Assembly: GCA_023458755.1 (NCBI GenBank)
Contig: JAEWYE010000044.1
Span: 1 to 30,292, forward strand
Direction of reading: 5' to 3'
Length of the DNA stretch: 30,292 nucleotides
Origin: Bacillota bacterium
GTDB lineage: Bacteria > Bacillota > Clostridia > Oscillospirales > Acutalibacteraceae
Shown here: in pieces, positions 16,478 to 24,420 of the stretch
Layout of the letters: every line of letters starts with the position of its first letter
Position numbering within the stretch: position 1 is the first letter of the stretch
Program-made: the position numbers and the translations under genes
The notes under the pieces: model-generated
The model's input: the letters and a program-made list of their open reading frames with translations, nothing else
What the model was told of the DNA's origin: nothing
Database searches by the model: none

Positions 16478-16999
16478 ATGGTTTTATTGGTAGTTGATAC
16501 ACAAAAGTTGATAACAAATGAAGAATTATATGAATATGATATGTTTGTATCTAATGTTAAAGAAATAATACTTGAGGCCAGGGCAAATAATATTGAAGTA
16601 ATTTATGTACGTCATGATGATGGAATAGGAAATGAATTAACAAAAGGAACTGACGGCTTTGAAATATTTGAAAATTTTCAACCTATAAATGATGAAAAAA
16701 TATTTGATAAAAAGGTTAATAGTGCTTTTAAAGGGACTGGATTATTGGAGTATTTAATAGATAATGGCGAAAAAGATATAATTATTGTAGGGCTTCAAAC
16801 AGATTATTGTATTGATGCTACTATAAAATGTGGATTTGAACATGGATTTAATATGATAGTTCCAGCATATGCAAATACAACAGTTAATAATAAATTTATG
16901 TCAGCAGAACAAAGCTATCAATATTACAATGAATTTATGTGGAATGGAAGATATGCAGAATGTATTTCATTAGATGAAACAATTAAAAGAATGAAATAG
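16478..16999 (+). CDS. isochorismatase-family cysteine hydrolase
   Basis: A 173-residue protein with the catalytic triad of the family: Asp7 in LLVVDTQK, Lys79 in DKKVNSAF, and Cys111 in GLQTDYCIDAT with the preceding cis-peptide region. Members hydrolyse isochorismate, nicotinamide or other amides; the short form here gives no substrate. AAAGGAG at 16464-16470 precedes ATG 16478. It lies 49 bases after the lnu gene, likely co-transcribed, but a joint role is not evident. Confidence 0.85.
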   Translation: MVLLVVDTQKLITNEELYEYDMFVSNVKEIILEARANNIEVIYVRHDDGIGNELTKGTDGFEIFENFQPINDEKIFDKKVNSAFKGTGLLEYLIDNGEKDIIIVGLQTDYCIDATIKCGFEHGFNMIVPAYANTTVNNKFMSAEQSYQYYNEFMWNGRYAECISLDETIKRMK

Positions 17000-17061
17000 C
17001 TAAATTCCAATTTGCTGGTGAGAGATGAGTTATAATTCGAGAATTATGGGGGGCTTGCTTT

Positions 17062-17479
17062 ATGAGAATGCCAGAAAAGTTAGAGGCGAGAATGATTGCG
17101 CCATGCGGCGTAAACTGTCTTGCGTGTAGCGTACACATTTGAACAGCAAAAAGCCATGTCCCGGCTGCCGAGCGCCGATTGAAAAAATCACTCGAAAAAG
17201 TTGCCGGAATTGTGTCAAAAACAATGTGCCTTTAAGCGAGGCTTCCAATGGTGCTTTGAATGTAGCAGCTTTCCTTGTGCTCGAATAAGAAGTCTTGACC
17301 AACGGTATTGGCAAAATTATGATGTAGATTTCATACAAAATGGCTCGGATGCAAAACGAGACATGTATGCTTTTTTACAGGAGCAAAGATAGTGTTTTGC
17401 CTGTCAATCATGCAGCGGTATCATAGACCAGCATCATCAGAGATGTAACGAGTGTGGCAAGAACGTAGATAGTAAATGA
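17062..17479 (+). pseudogene. broken DUF3795 zinc-binding-like protein
   Basis: The Cys-rich pattern of DUF3795 is clear across three frames. ARMIAPCGVNCLACSVH ends at a TGA near 17140. Then LNSKKPCPGC...SCRNCVK is readable in another frame, and a run of five A at about 17221 (six expected) shifts it again to QCAFKRGFQWCFECSSFPC. TAG at 17390-17392 then interrupts before CQSCSGIIDQHHQRCNECGKNV and TGA 17477-17479. Three separate lesions. The function of intact members is unknown. Confidence 0.72.
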
Positions 17480-17484
17480 AAGCT

Positions 17485-17718
17485 CTATCCTGTGAGGGGA
17501 GTGTTCAGAGGCTTGGAAAGCTCTCGGTCAAGGGCTTCCTGCTTCACCAGACGGTCGATTTCCTTGCCGAGGGCGACCACGTCAGCTTCCATTTTCTCGT
17601 AAGTTGTGGTGTCTTCGGCAGAAACCAGACCGTCGATACCGCGCTTGGCGTCGAGGAAAGCCTTTGTGGCTTCCCATGCTTTTACGCGTTTTTCGCGCAG
17701 TTCAAGAATTTTGTTCAT
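17485..17718 (-). pseudogene. N-terminal fragment of an HK97-type phage major capsid protein
   Basis: From ATG at 17718 (GGGGGTAA just upstream on the minus strand), 77 residues read MNKILELREKRVKAWEA, then DAKRGIDGLVSAEDTT and VALGKEIDRL, the helical scaffold (delta) region of HK97-fold capsid proteins. It ends at NTPLTG with a stop at 17485-17487, where the capsid core should begin. The body of the gene is missing. Confidence 0.78.
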
Positions 17719-17738
17719 TGAAATTACCCCCATAAAAT

Positions 17739-17804
17739 TTAGTGAGAAATTAAAGAGAGCCGCTTTTCCAGCGACTCAACGGGTGTGCCTTTGTTCTGTT
17801 TGGG
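17739..17804 (-). pseudogene. C-terminal tail of a phage head gene (possibly portal or maturation protease)
   Basis: The minus-strand frame ends GTPVESLEKRLSLISH before TAA 17739-17741, 20 bases upstream of the capsid start. The position before the capsid gene and the short charged helix suggest the end of the preceding head gene; the exact identity is a guess. Confidence 0.4.
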
Positions 17805-17916
17805 TAGCGTAGCGTTCCAAAAGTTGCGGATAAACAAGCGCCGCACAGCCACGCTTGTTCAGCCACGTCCACGTGGATTTATAGATTTCACTTGTTTTTT
17901 TCAAGTATCGAAACAT
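17776..17916 (-). pseudogene. fragment of a P27-type phage terminase small subunit
   Basis: Minus-strand residues SEIYKSTWTWLNKRGCAAL and VYPQLLERYA match the start of the conserved domain of P27-family small terminase subunits. Similarity stops at about 17806, where another reading frame (the head-gene tail) takes over, and the frame closes at 17776-17778. Large parts of three head genes have therefore been deleted and joined. Confidence 0.5.
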
Positions 17917-17982
17917 AATCATTCTTCTTTATACATATTGTATGTAATTTGCTAAAATAAAATTGCCGTATGGCAATTCTAT

Positions 17983-18622
17983 TTATTCCAGTGCGTTTTT
18001 TCGGCATAAATCCATCATCTCGTCATCAAGAACGGGTAATCCCATTTTATCTATAATCTCTTTGACGACAAGAAGCCTTTCCCAGCTTTCTTCTTCATTA
18101 CAGGGGAATATGGTAGGAATCATCCAAAAATTTGTTAGAATCGTAAACAGCTCGGCAAGCAATTTTACATGTTCTGTTTTAATTGAACCATCCCGTACAC
18201 CTTCTTCAATTATCTCCTGATACATAGGCGCTACAGTATCGCGGTTATCGTCAATTAAGGATTTTCAAGAGACTAGGGCTTCTGAGTAACTGCATGGCTT
18301 CCATACTGATTTTTCGATGGATGCTATTGCTATCTTGAAAAGATTTGACTAACATAAATTTAATTTTTTCAAGCCCAGTCAACCCTTTTTGCTTTTTTGC
18401 GCGTTCAAATAGATTATCGTCGCAAAATAGCTTTGTGGTCAGTGCATCCAGTACTTCTTCTTTTGATTCAAAATGGTGATAGAACGCCCCTCGCGTCAAA
18501 CCTCCCATTTCATCGACAATATCGAGTATTGTAGTTTGTTCATACCCCTTTTCAAGAAACAGTCTTAGGGTGGCGTCCAATATTTTTTGTACCGTTTCTT
18601 CAGGATATTTATTCCTAGGCAA
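17983..18622 (-). pseudogene. TetR-family regulator with a frameshift
   Basis: The N-terminal part reads MPRNKYPEETVQKILDATL and LTRGAFYHHFESKEEVL, the TetR helix-turn-helix, and continues to RSPSLLKILN then stop. One extra A in TTGAAAATCC near 18264 causes this. In the next frame the protein continues KSLIDDNRDTVAPMYQEIIEEGVRDG... to 17983. Restoring one base gives a full-length regulator of about 212 residues. The start is TTG with no clear binding site, where ATG would be expected. It is oriented away from the MFS gene at 19247, a common arrangement for a TetR repressor of an efflux pump. True decay or a homopolymer error are both possible. Confidence 0.78.
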
Positions 18623-18783
18623 TGGGCGGAAATACCAAGGGGAGAAATCAAAAACGACAGGAACAGGAGTACGCCGAAGCCGAGCTTTTCCCCGCTTATC
18701 AGAAGGATAATACTGATAAGAACGCCTATCCCGGAAACCACCTGCAAGATGGCGGCGGCATAGAAGAACAGAAATTCTATCAT
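18565..18783 (-). CDS. small membrane protein, unknown and possibly a fragment
   Basis: From ATG 18783 on the minus strand, 72 residues hold two hydrophobic helices (AAAILQVVSGIGVLISIILLI and LLFLSFLISPLGISA, allowing for a short loop) and a basic end. The frame is open further upstream but without a good start. It overlaps the 5' end of the TetR gene by 58 bases in another frame, which suggests a rearranged junction. Coding status is uncertain. Confidence 0.35.
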   Translation of the reverse strand: MIEFLFFYAAAILQVVSGIGVLISIILLISGEKLGFGVLLFLSFLISPLGISAHCLGINILKKRYKKYWTPP

Positions 18784-19021
18784 AGAGTTATTAGGTGTAC
18801 GGCTCTCTATGCGTGATGGTTGCATTGTAGATGATTGTGTCTCATCAAGCCAGAGCGAAAGATACAATGGAGCGCCTAGACAGAGTGAAAAACGACGACC
18901 GGGAACAAGCACTGTCCATGAATCTTTTGTATATGCAGGTAGATTGTACGGTTCGGCCCATATTAGTCCAGAGTCAGCCTGCTTTTTTAAAAGCTTTTAT
19001 AAGCGAAAACAAATCGAATAG

Positions 19022-19057
19022 AAAAAGATGTCGGCGGTTTAAGCGATATCTTTTTTT
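19022..19057 (+). terminator. intrinsic terminator
   Basis: AAAAAGATGTCG pairs with CGATATCTTTTT (one G-U pair) followed by a run of seven T. No convincing gene ends here; two short frames in 18809-19073 have no recognised product. Confidence 0.5.
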
Positions 19058-19246
19058 GTTGCCGTATTACTGATATTCATTCCTTAAATTCGTCAAATTA
19101 AAAACAAAGCAAGATCGATTAAAAGCAAGCTTCTTTGTTTTGCTATAGTTAATTAAAGAAAAAATAATGTGGCAACATTTGCAAACGAAATATCGATAAC
19201 ATCGGTATTAAGGCATTCCTAATGTCACGGAAACGGAAGATTCTAT

Positions 19247-20473
19247 ATGCAGCCATGGAAGAAGAAAACTATAATTTTTCTAATAAGTCAGGGCATCACA
19301 CTGTTTGGGTCGTCTGTGGTGCAGTTCGCAATCGTCTGGGATGTTACGCTCAAGACGTCATCAGGAGCTTGGGTATCCGCGCTCACAATCTGCTCATTTT
19401 TACCGCAATTCTTGATTTCCTTTTTCTCTGGTGTATGGGCAGACCGATATTCGCGGAAGCTTTTGATTATCCTCTCCGATACAGTTATCGCCGCTACAAC
19501 GCTGGCACTTGCCCTATTGATGCCAATCATTGATAACAGCACAACACTGTATACAACCCTGCTTATTACATCGGTGATTCGCTCTCTCGGTGCAGGAGTG
19601 CAAACACCGGCTGTAAATTCTATGATTCCACAACTTGTTCCAGAGGAGCATCTCATGCGCCTAAACGGGATAAATGCCACACTGCAATCTGTGGTACAGT
19701 TTGCCGCCCCCGCGGCTGCCGGGGCCATCCTAACTTTCAGTATACTGCGCAGTACCTTGTTCATCGACATTTCTACCGCCATTATTGGAGTTGCGTTACT
19801 TGCTTGTATAGCGATTCCCAAACAAGGGACAAAAGAAAAGTTAGAAGCACCCTCCGTTTTCTTTGAAATTAAGCAAGGAATGAAATATACATTCGCCAAC
19901 CGCTTTATCGGAAAGCTTCTGCTTAGCTATGGTTTATTCATTTTCCTTGCCGTACCGGCGGGATTTCTTGCAGCGCTGTTTGTAAGCCGCACTTATGGTG
20001 ACAGCTATTTCTATTTGACAGCTACGGAATTGGTCGGATTTGCAGGCATGACCGCAGGAGGTATCCTCATAAGCACTTGGGGAGGTTTTCCCAACCGAGT
20101 TAAAACTTTGTTGGTGGGTATTGTTTCTTTTGGTGCTCTTGCTATCGGGATGGGAGCAATCCGAAATTTTGCTATTTATCTGGTGCTCATGGCGGTTTAT
20201 GGCATTGCGCTCACAATGGTACAGACTGCTGTGACAACACTCATACAGGAAAAGTCAGAGGAGAATATGCAAGGACGTGTTTTCGGGTTTCTGAGCGCGA
20301 TGTACAGCGGCTGTCTGCCTCTTGGTATGGCTGTGTTCGGCCCGCTTGCAGATGTAGTTTCTATGAGGATATTAATGATTGCCACAGGAGGCGTATTGAC
20401 AGCATTAGCTGGAATGCTGCGGCTTGATAAAAGTATCTATGAAAAAACTCAGACGTTACCTGCACAGAAGTGA
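19247..20473 (+). CDS. MFS drug-efflux transporter, DHA3/Mef-like
   Basis: A 408-residue major facilitator with twelve hydrophobic helices. The loop 2-3 signature is GVWADRYSRKLLIILSD (the GxxxDRxxRR-type motif), and TPAVNSMIPQLVPEE is typical of the DHA3 group that contains macrolide exporters such as Mef. These pumps use proton antiport to export drugs. ATG 19247 has only a weak GGAAG at 19233. A divergent TetR-family gene upstream would be its regulator but is frameshifted, which could leave the pump derepressed. Substrate not determinable. Confidence 0.82.
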   Translation: MQPWKKKTIIFLISQGITLFGSSVVQFAIVWDVTLKTSSGAWVSALTICSFLPQFLISFFSGVWADRYSRKLLIILSDTVIAATTLALALLMPIIDNSTTLYTTLLITSVIRSLGAGVQTPAVNSMIPQLVPEEHLMRLNGINATLQSVVQFAAPAAAGAILTFSILRSTLFIDISTAIIGVALLACIAIPKQGTKEKLEAPSVFFEIKQGMKYTFANRFIGKLLLSYGLFIFLAVPAGFLAALFVSRTYGDSYFYLTATELVGFAGMTAGGILISTWGGFPNRVKTLLVGIVSFGALAIGMGAIRNFAIYLVLMAVYGIALTMVQTAVTTLIQEKSEENMQGRVFGFLSAMYSGCLPLGMAVFGPLADVVSMRILMIATGGVLTALAGMLRLDKSIYEKTQTLPAQK

Positions 20474-20485
20474 CTTCATGTGCAG
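20460..20485 (+). terminator. hairpin at the end of the MFS gene
   Basis: CTGCACA (20460-20466) pairs with TGTGCAG (20479-20485), with an inner GAAGT/ACTTC extension. It overlaps the stop codon. There is no strong T-run, so it may be a weak terminator or an mRNA 3' end. Confidence 0.4.
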
Positions 20486-20560
20486 ATGGCCTTCTTTCAT
20501 GAGCATCAAAGTAGATCCAAATGAAATAAGTCAATCCAAGTAAGCAAAACAATTGAATAG

Positions 20561-20647
20561 AGCCAAGGGCAAACCCGGTGAAAACCGGGGGCGCAAAGCC
20601 ACAGGATCTAAGGCGTTTTCGGACGTTATGATAGCCTGGCTGCCAAA
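20561..20647 (+). ncRNA. c-di-GMP-I (GEMM-I) riboswitch
   Basis: The aptamer landmarks appear in order: AGGGCAAAC, a CCCGGT-GAAA-ACCGGG hairpin with a GNRA loop (20573-20588), the invariant GCGCAAAGCC (20591-20600), AGGATCTAAGG, then a stem-loop to ATGATAGCC and the closing TGGCTGCC. From memory of the Vibrio Vc2 structure, the ligand-contacting G20, A47 and C92 correspond to G20569, A20596 and C20643, all present. G (not A) at the first of these favours c-di-GMP over cGAMP. It is followed 10 bases later by an intrinsic terminator, so it likely acts on transcription. The first genes beyond it are the sigma-like, helicase and recombinase genes. Confidence 0.85.
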
Positions 20648-20689
20648 AACCGCGCAGGGCCTGCCCTCTCCGACAGAGGGCAGGCCTTT
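20646..20689 (+). repeat. direct repeat copy B (riboswitch terminator)
   Basis: Matches 4528-4572 in the same orientation, including AAACCGCGCAGGGCCTG and CCTCTCC, with a few changes and one gap. The two copies bracket about 16.1 kb of cargo. Confidence 0.7.
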
Positions 20690-20699
20690 GCACTTTTTT
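20658..20699 (+). terminator. intrinsic terminator of the riboswitch
   Basis: GGCCTGCCCTCT pairs perfectly with AGAGGGCAGGCC (12 bp, 5-base loop), followed by TTTGCACTTTTTT. This is the expression platform of the c-di-GMP riboswitch. Confidence 0.85.
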
Positions 20700-20730
20700 C
20701 TCGGCTTTTGACGGATCATTTGGATATCGG

Positions 20731-20819
20731 GATACCGGCTTTCGCTATGCTCTGGCGAAAGGGGTATCTCTGTGAGAAAAAATAACCGTCCTCCCACACG
20801 GAGGTGGAAATAAAGACGG
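20731..20819 (+). other. hairpins downstream of the riboswitch
   Basis: GATACC...CTTTCGC pairs with GCGAAAG...GGTATC (20731-20768), and nested CCGTC/GACGG with CCTCC/GGAGG follows (20786-20819). No gene lies in 20700-21058; these stems may belong to a leader RNA. Confidence 0.4.
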
Positions 20820-20870
20820 CGCAGTCCGTATATATCGCCACTTGTACATACAATTTCATATTCAGCTTGT

Positions 20871-20914
20871 AAAAAAGTCAGTATTTTGCCGTTGGCAATC
20901 TACTGACTTTTTTT
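20871..20914. terminator. bidirectional-looking terminator
   Basis: AAAAAAGTCAGTA (20871-20883) and TACTGACTTTTTT (20901-20913) form a perfect 13-bp stem with A- and T-runs on either side, suitable for ending transcripts from both directions before the sigma-like gene. Confidence 0.75.
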
Positions 20915-21058
20915 ATTCGACAAGAAAACGTAAATCACGACTAAGATATACATACTTTTACAATTTATCCACCGACAAGACCATACCGATTCCGCACTGC
21001 CGTTCCCCGCCTCCGGGCTTTGGATTTTACCAAAATTCAAAGTTCGGAGGAAAGGAAC

Positions 21059-21553
21059 ATGAAAAATTATAAAGACAGCGATTATGCCCTCAATAAATAC
21101 AGCGAGGGCATTGTATATAAATTTGCCGACCGCATCGTGAAAATCACACTGGAAGACTACCTTGCGGAAAACCCCGGCAAAACAGAACAAGACTTCCGGG
21201 ACTTAAAAGCCCTGTCAGATGAAATGTATCATCAGCAGGTCATGCACGAGCATCGGACAAGCCGTCTGGATGTGTCTATGAACGGACTGGAGGAAACTGA
21301 CCAACTCTCCGCACCGTCCCCTGACATGGTGTTGGTACATAAAGCTGAGGAACGTAGGGCACTGAGCGCTGCATGTCAGCTGCTCGATAGCGGACAGTTG
21401 ACGGAAACCCAACGGCGCAGATTTCTTATGCATTTTTTTCATGGTCTGTCAACACGGCGGATAGCGGTAAAGGAACATGTCAGCCATGTGGCCGTACATA
21501 AATCCATTACCCTTGCTAAAGAAAAACTAAAAATTTTTTTTGAACAGGGTTAA
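21059..21553 (+). CDS. sigma-70-like helix-turn-helix protein
   Basis: A 164-residue protein of the sigma-factor-like group common in clostridial conjugative elements. The C-terminal region (LTETQRRRFLMHFFHGLSTRRIAVKEHVSHVAVHKSI...) is a region-4-type helix-turn-helix for -35 recognition; the N-terminal half is charged and not a classical region 2. ATG 21059 is preceded by GGAGGAAAGGA (21046-21056). It probably sets transcription of element genes. It lies downstream of the c-di-GMP riboswitch but with a strong terminator between. Confidence 0.75.
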   Translation: MKNYKDSDYALNKYSEGIVYKFADRIVKITLEDYLAENPGKTEQDFRDLKALSDEMYHQQVMHEHRTSRLDVSMNGLEETDQLSAPSPDMVLVHKAEERRALSAACQLLDSGQLTETQRRRFLMHFFHGLSTRRIAVKEHVSHVAVHKSITLAKEKLKIFFEQG

Positions 21554-21577
21554 CACCCCCCTCCTTTTTTGACATTG

Positions 21578-22046
21578 GGTGAGAGGTTCACTTCTGCTTC
21601 TCACCTGTTCCTTGAAAAACACTGGTGTGCTTCACCGGTCATACCAGGATGTCAGGTACATTACCTTCCATGCCGTGCGCCAGGATCGCTGGTCGTTCCC
21701 GGCTGTATAAGTCCATTTTATACAGCCGAGAGATGGCCGTACGGGAGCGCCCGCCCTTTTGGAAACAAAAGGCCGGCAGACAAAAGGCGTGGGAGCCATA
21801 ATGATACTTCCCATTTTAGGGCCAGCGAAAGAGGCAAGTAGCTGGGAAAGCATCGCTCCAGCTGGAATAGGCCGGAGGGGGCTTTCATGCGCAGAGCTTT
21901 ACTCTGCGGCTTGACATTACCCCCTGTATCCGGGAAACGAGGTCAAATAGGATACGAAATCTGTGCTTAACAAAAATAATCTGCCTGACGGCAGAGCTAT
22001 TGCGGCAAAGCGGCTATGCTGTTTTGTCGTACCACTCTGCCGTCAG
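21578..22046 (+). other. structured intergenic region before the helicase
   Basis: The 500-base gap between the sigma-like gene and the helicase contains consecutive stems: GGTGAGA/TCTCACC (21578-21605), CGGCTGTATAA/TTATACAGCCG (21700-21728, perfect 11 bp), CGCAGAG/CTCTGCG (21890-21908) and CTGACGGCAGAG/CTCTGCCGTCAG (21985-21996 with 22035-22046, perfect 12 bp). The last ends 4 bases before the helicase binding site. No protein frame here is convincing. It may be a regulatory leader, a small RNA or a single-strand DNA site. Confidence 0.5.
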
Positions 22047-22065
22047 TAAAAAGGAGGGAACAACC

Positions 22066-24420
22066 ATGCAGTACCGGGCCATTCATGAGGTCAGCCGCGA
22101 AATCCCTCCGGGTATTTTGCAAAAATATGGAGAAGCGGCCCTTTTTACCGCCTACGGCTGTGTTTTGCTGGAGTGCGAAACAACCAAGGGTTACACCTAC
22201 AAGGCATTCAACCTGCACACCGGACGTATGGCGACCATTCACCGCAGAACCAATCCCCTGACTATTTCTGGTGTAGGCGCCATGGTAGAACGAATCCGTC
22301 TATCGCCTGTTGCAGGTAAAGGTAAATATGAGATTGACATGCCGCCTGGTGAAAATCTACTCAGGGAAAGCCTTGCGGAGATTCAGAATCACATTTTTGA
22401 AGTCATTCTGCCGGAATATGGCTATGGTATCCGCGAAAAACAGATGGAGCTTGCGGAACATATCCTAGAAGCCATCGGCCATCGTGCAGTTTCCCTTTCC
22501 GAGGCCGAGGTGGGAACGGGAAAAACCCATGCTTACCTAATTGCTGCCGCTCTTGCCAAACGAGGACGGGTAAATGACTTCTGGCTACGCGGATATTACC
22601 CTGACCAGAGCTATGCCGAAAGCGCCTACATGCCCGTAGTGATTTCCACTGCCAGCATCGCGCTCCAGAATGCGATTGTAAAGGACTATATTCCTGAAAT
22701 ATCCCGCATCCTGATGGCTCACGGTATTATAAATACGCCCCTGTCCTGTGTCCTTCGCAAAGGACGGGACCATTATATCTGTGAAAGAAACCTTTTGTCA
22801 TATTACCGGGATGCGGAGGATGAGGGCAGGAGACTGCTGGCTCCGCTTCTGAAAAGTTCGGCATCCATTGATCTGGCCAATGCAGAACGGCTTACTCCCT
22901 ATGTCAAACGCAAAATCGGTGTATCAGGGTATTGCGGCGAAAACTGCCCCTATTATAATGACTGCCGTTATCAGAACTATTTACGGCTAATCCAGTCAGG
23001 GGAACATGATTTTCAGGTTTGCAATCATAACTATTTTCTTGCCGATGTAATACGGCGCTCCAAGAGGAAAGCCCCACTCATTCCCAATTACCAGGCCATT
23101 ATCATCGATGAGGCACACAAGTTTTTACAGGCAGCCCGTCAGATGTACGGTGTAGAATTCGGAAGCCTTGCCATCCCGCGTGTTGTGGAGGATATCGGGT
23201 GCTTTACCTTCTGCAAAGGTGTCAGCGGTATGGCGGTAAGAGAACTTGCAGGAAAGCTGGCAGGACAGAGCCACCGTTTGTTCCGGCACTTGATCGACAA
23301 TATCCCTCCGGACAGCATAGATGAGGAAATGCAGCGATACAAAACTGTTATGGATGAAACAGCTGCACGGCATCTGAGAAATATCCGGCGCATTGGTGGC
23401 GAGATCTCGGAACTGCTTTCGGAAAAATTGCTGCTTGCCCGGTATAAAGGCCGGTGTGCCCAAGTACGCTTTGAGCTTGCCAATATCCTGGAGCAGGCCA
23501 GTGTGTTGGAGAACTATAATGAAATCGTTTATTGGATAGAAAGCCAGGAAGCAAAATACCCCCTGGAATTGGATAAGAATATGGAAACCTTTCTGTGCGC
23601 CATTCCGAAACAGTTGAACGATATGCTGTATGCTGACCTTTGGGGCAGCGGAATCCCCGTTGTACTCACTTCGGGTACGCTTTCGGCAGCCGGCAGCTTT
23701 GAACATATTAAGCGAAAAATGGGTCTTGACCGTGCACGCGTTCTGATGGAGATCAGCAAGCCTTCACCCTTCTGTCATCGGGAACATGTTCTTTTATATA
23801 TCAGCGAAACCGTACCCTTTCCTGATATTCAGGACAGGGATTACATTGCTGCCGTGGCAGAGGAAGCAATACAGTTGATCCTGGCATCCCACGGACATGC
23901 AGCCCTGCTGTTTACTTCTTATAAAGCAATGGATCAGGTGTTTGCACTGATAGAGAGGCAAAACCTTAACTTTCCTCTGTTCCGTCTGGACAGGGGCGGT
24001 ATAGGTGCTATTGAGCGTTTCCGTCAGAGCGGCAACGGTATCCTGTTTGCAAGCGGCTCACTATGGGAGGGAATTGACCTGCCGGGTGATGTGCTTTCCC
24101 TGCTGATTATTGTAAAGCTTCCCTTTGCGGTGCCTGATCCCCTCAGCGAGTACGAAAGGACACTTTATGACAGTATGGAGGAATACAAAAACAGTATTGT
24201 GGTGCCAGAAATGCTGATAAAGCTCAAACAGGGCTTTGGGCGTCTTATCCGGCGTGAAACCGACACCGGTGTGGTAGCATTACTGGATTGCCGGGTACGC
24301 AAAGGTGCCCCCTACCGTGAGCAGGTATTACATGCCCTTCCGAAATGCCTGGTTACCTCTGATATTGAAGCTGTGAAAATTTTTATACAAAGCAAAAAAG
24401 AGCCGGATTACTTCGTGTAG
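22066..24420 (+). CDS. DinG/XPD-type superfamily 2 helicase with iron-sulfur cysteines
   Basis: A 784-residue ATP-dependent helicase. Walker A is EVGTGKT around residues 148-154, and the DEAH box lies at 348-351. Between them, cysteines at 228 or 239 and at 290, 294 and 300 (GYCGENCPYYNDC) fit the four-Cys 4Fe-4S site of XPD/DinG helicases. The C-terminal half has TSGTLS, FASGSLWEGIDLPG and QGFGRLIRR, the later helicase motifs. ATG 22066 follows AAGGAGGG (22051-22058); the longer frame from 22000 lacks one. Such proteins unwind 5'-3' and may assist processing of element DNA. The end of the gene forms a terminator. Confidence 0.85.
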   Translation: MQYRAIHEVSREIPPGILQKYGEAALFTAYGCVLLECETTKGYTYKAFNLHTGRMATIHRRTNPLTISGVGAMVERIRLSPVAGKGKYEIDMPPGENLLRESLAEIQNHIFEVILPEYGYGIREKQMELAEHILEAIGHRAVSLSEAEVGTGKTHAYLIAAALAKRGRVNDFWLRGYYPDQSYAESAYMPVVISTASIALQNAIVKDYIPEISRILMAHGIINTPLSCVLRKGRDHYICERNLLSYYRDAEDEGRRLLAPLLKSSASIDLANAERLTPYVKRKIGVSGYCGENCPYYNDCRYQNYLRLIQSGEHDFQVCNHNYFLADVIRRSKRKAPLIPNYQAIIIDEAHKFLQAARQMYGVEFGSLAIPRVVEDIGCFTFCKGVSGMAVRELAGKLAGQSHRLFRHLIDNIPPDSIDEEMQRYKTVMDETAARHLRNIRRIGGEISELLSEKLLLARYKGRCAQVRFELANILEQASVLENYNEIVYWIESQEAKYPLELDKNMETFLCAIPKQLNDMLYADLWGSGIPVVLTSGTLSAAGSFEHIKRKMGLDRARVLMEISKPSPFCHREHVLLYISETVPFPDIQDRDYIAAVAEEAIQLILASHGHAALLFTSYKAMDQVFALIERQNLNFPLFRLDRGGIGAIERFRQSGNGILFASGSLWEGIDLPGDVLSLLIIVKLPFAVPDPLSEYERTLYDSMEEYKNSIVVPEMLIKLKQGFGRLIRRETDTGVVALLDCRVRKGAPYREQVLHALPKCLVTSDIEAVKIFIQSKKEPDYFV

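Noticed and set aside
18622..19021. Short plus-strand frames in 18622-19073
   Set aside because: No binding sites or recognised family, and mostly opposite to the TetR and membrane protein frames; only the terminator at 19022-19057 is supported.
19288..19899. 203-codon open frame on the minus strand
   Set aside because: It is antisense to the MFS gene and has low-complexity composition typical of a mirror frame.
23125..23706. 193-codon open frame on the minus strand
   Set aside because: It lies entirely inside the helicase gene, whose motifs are on the plus strand; no binding site or known family.
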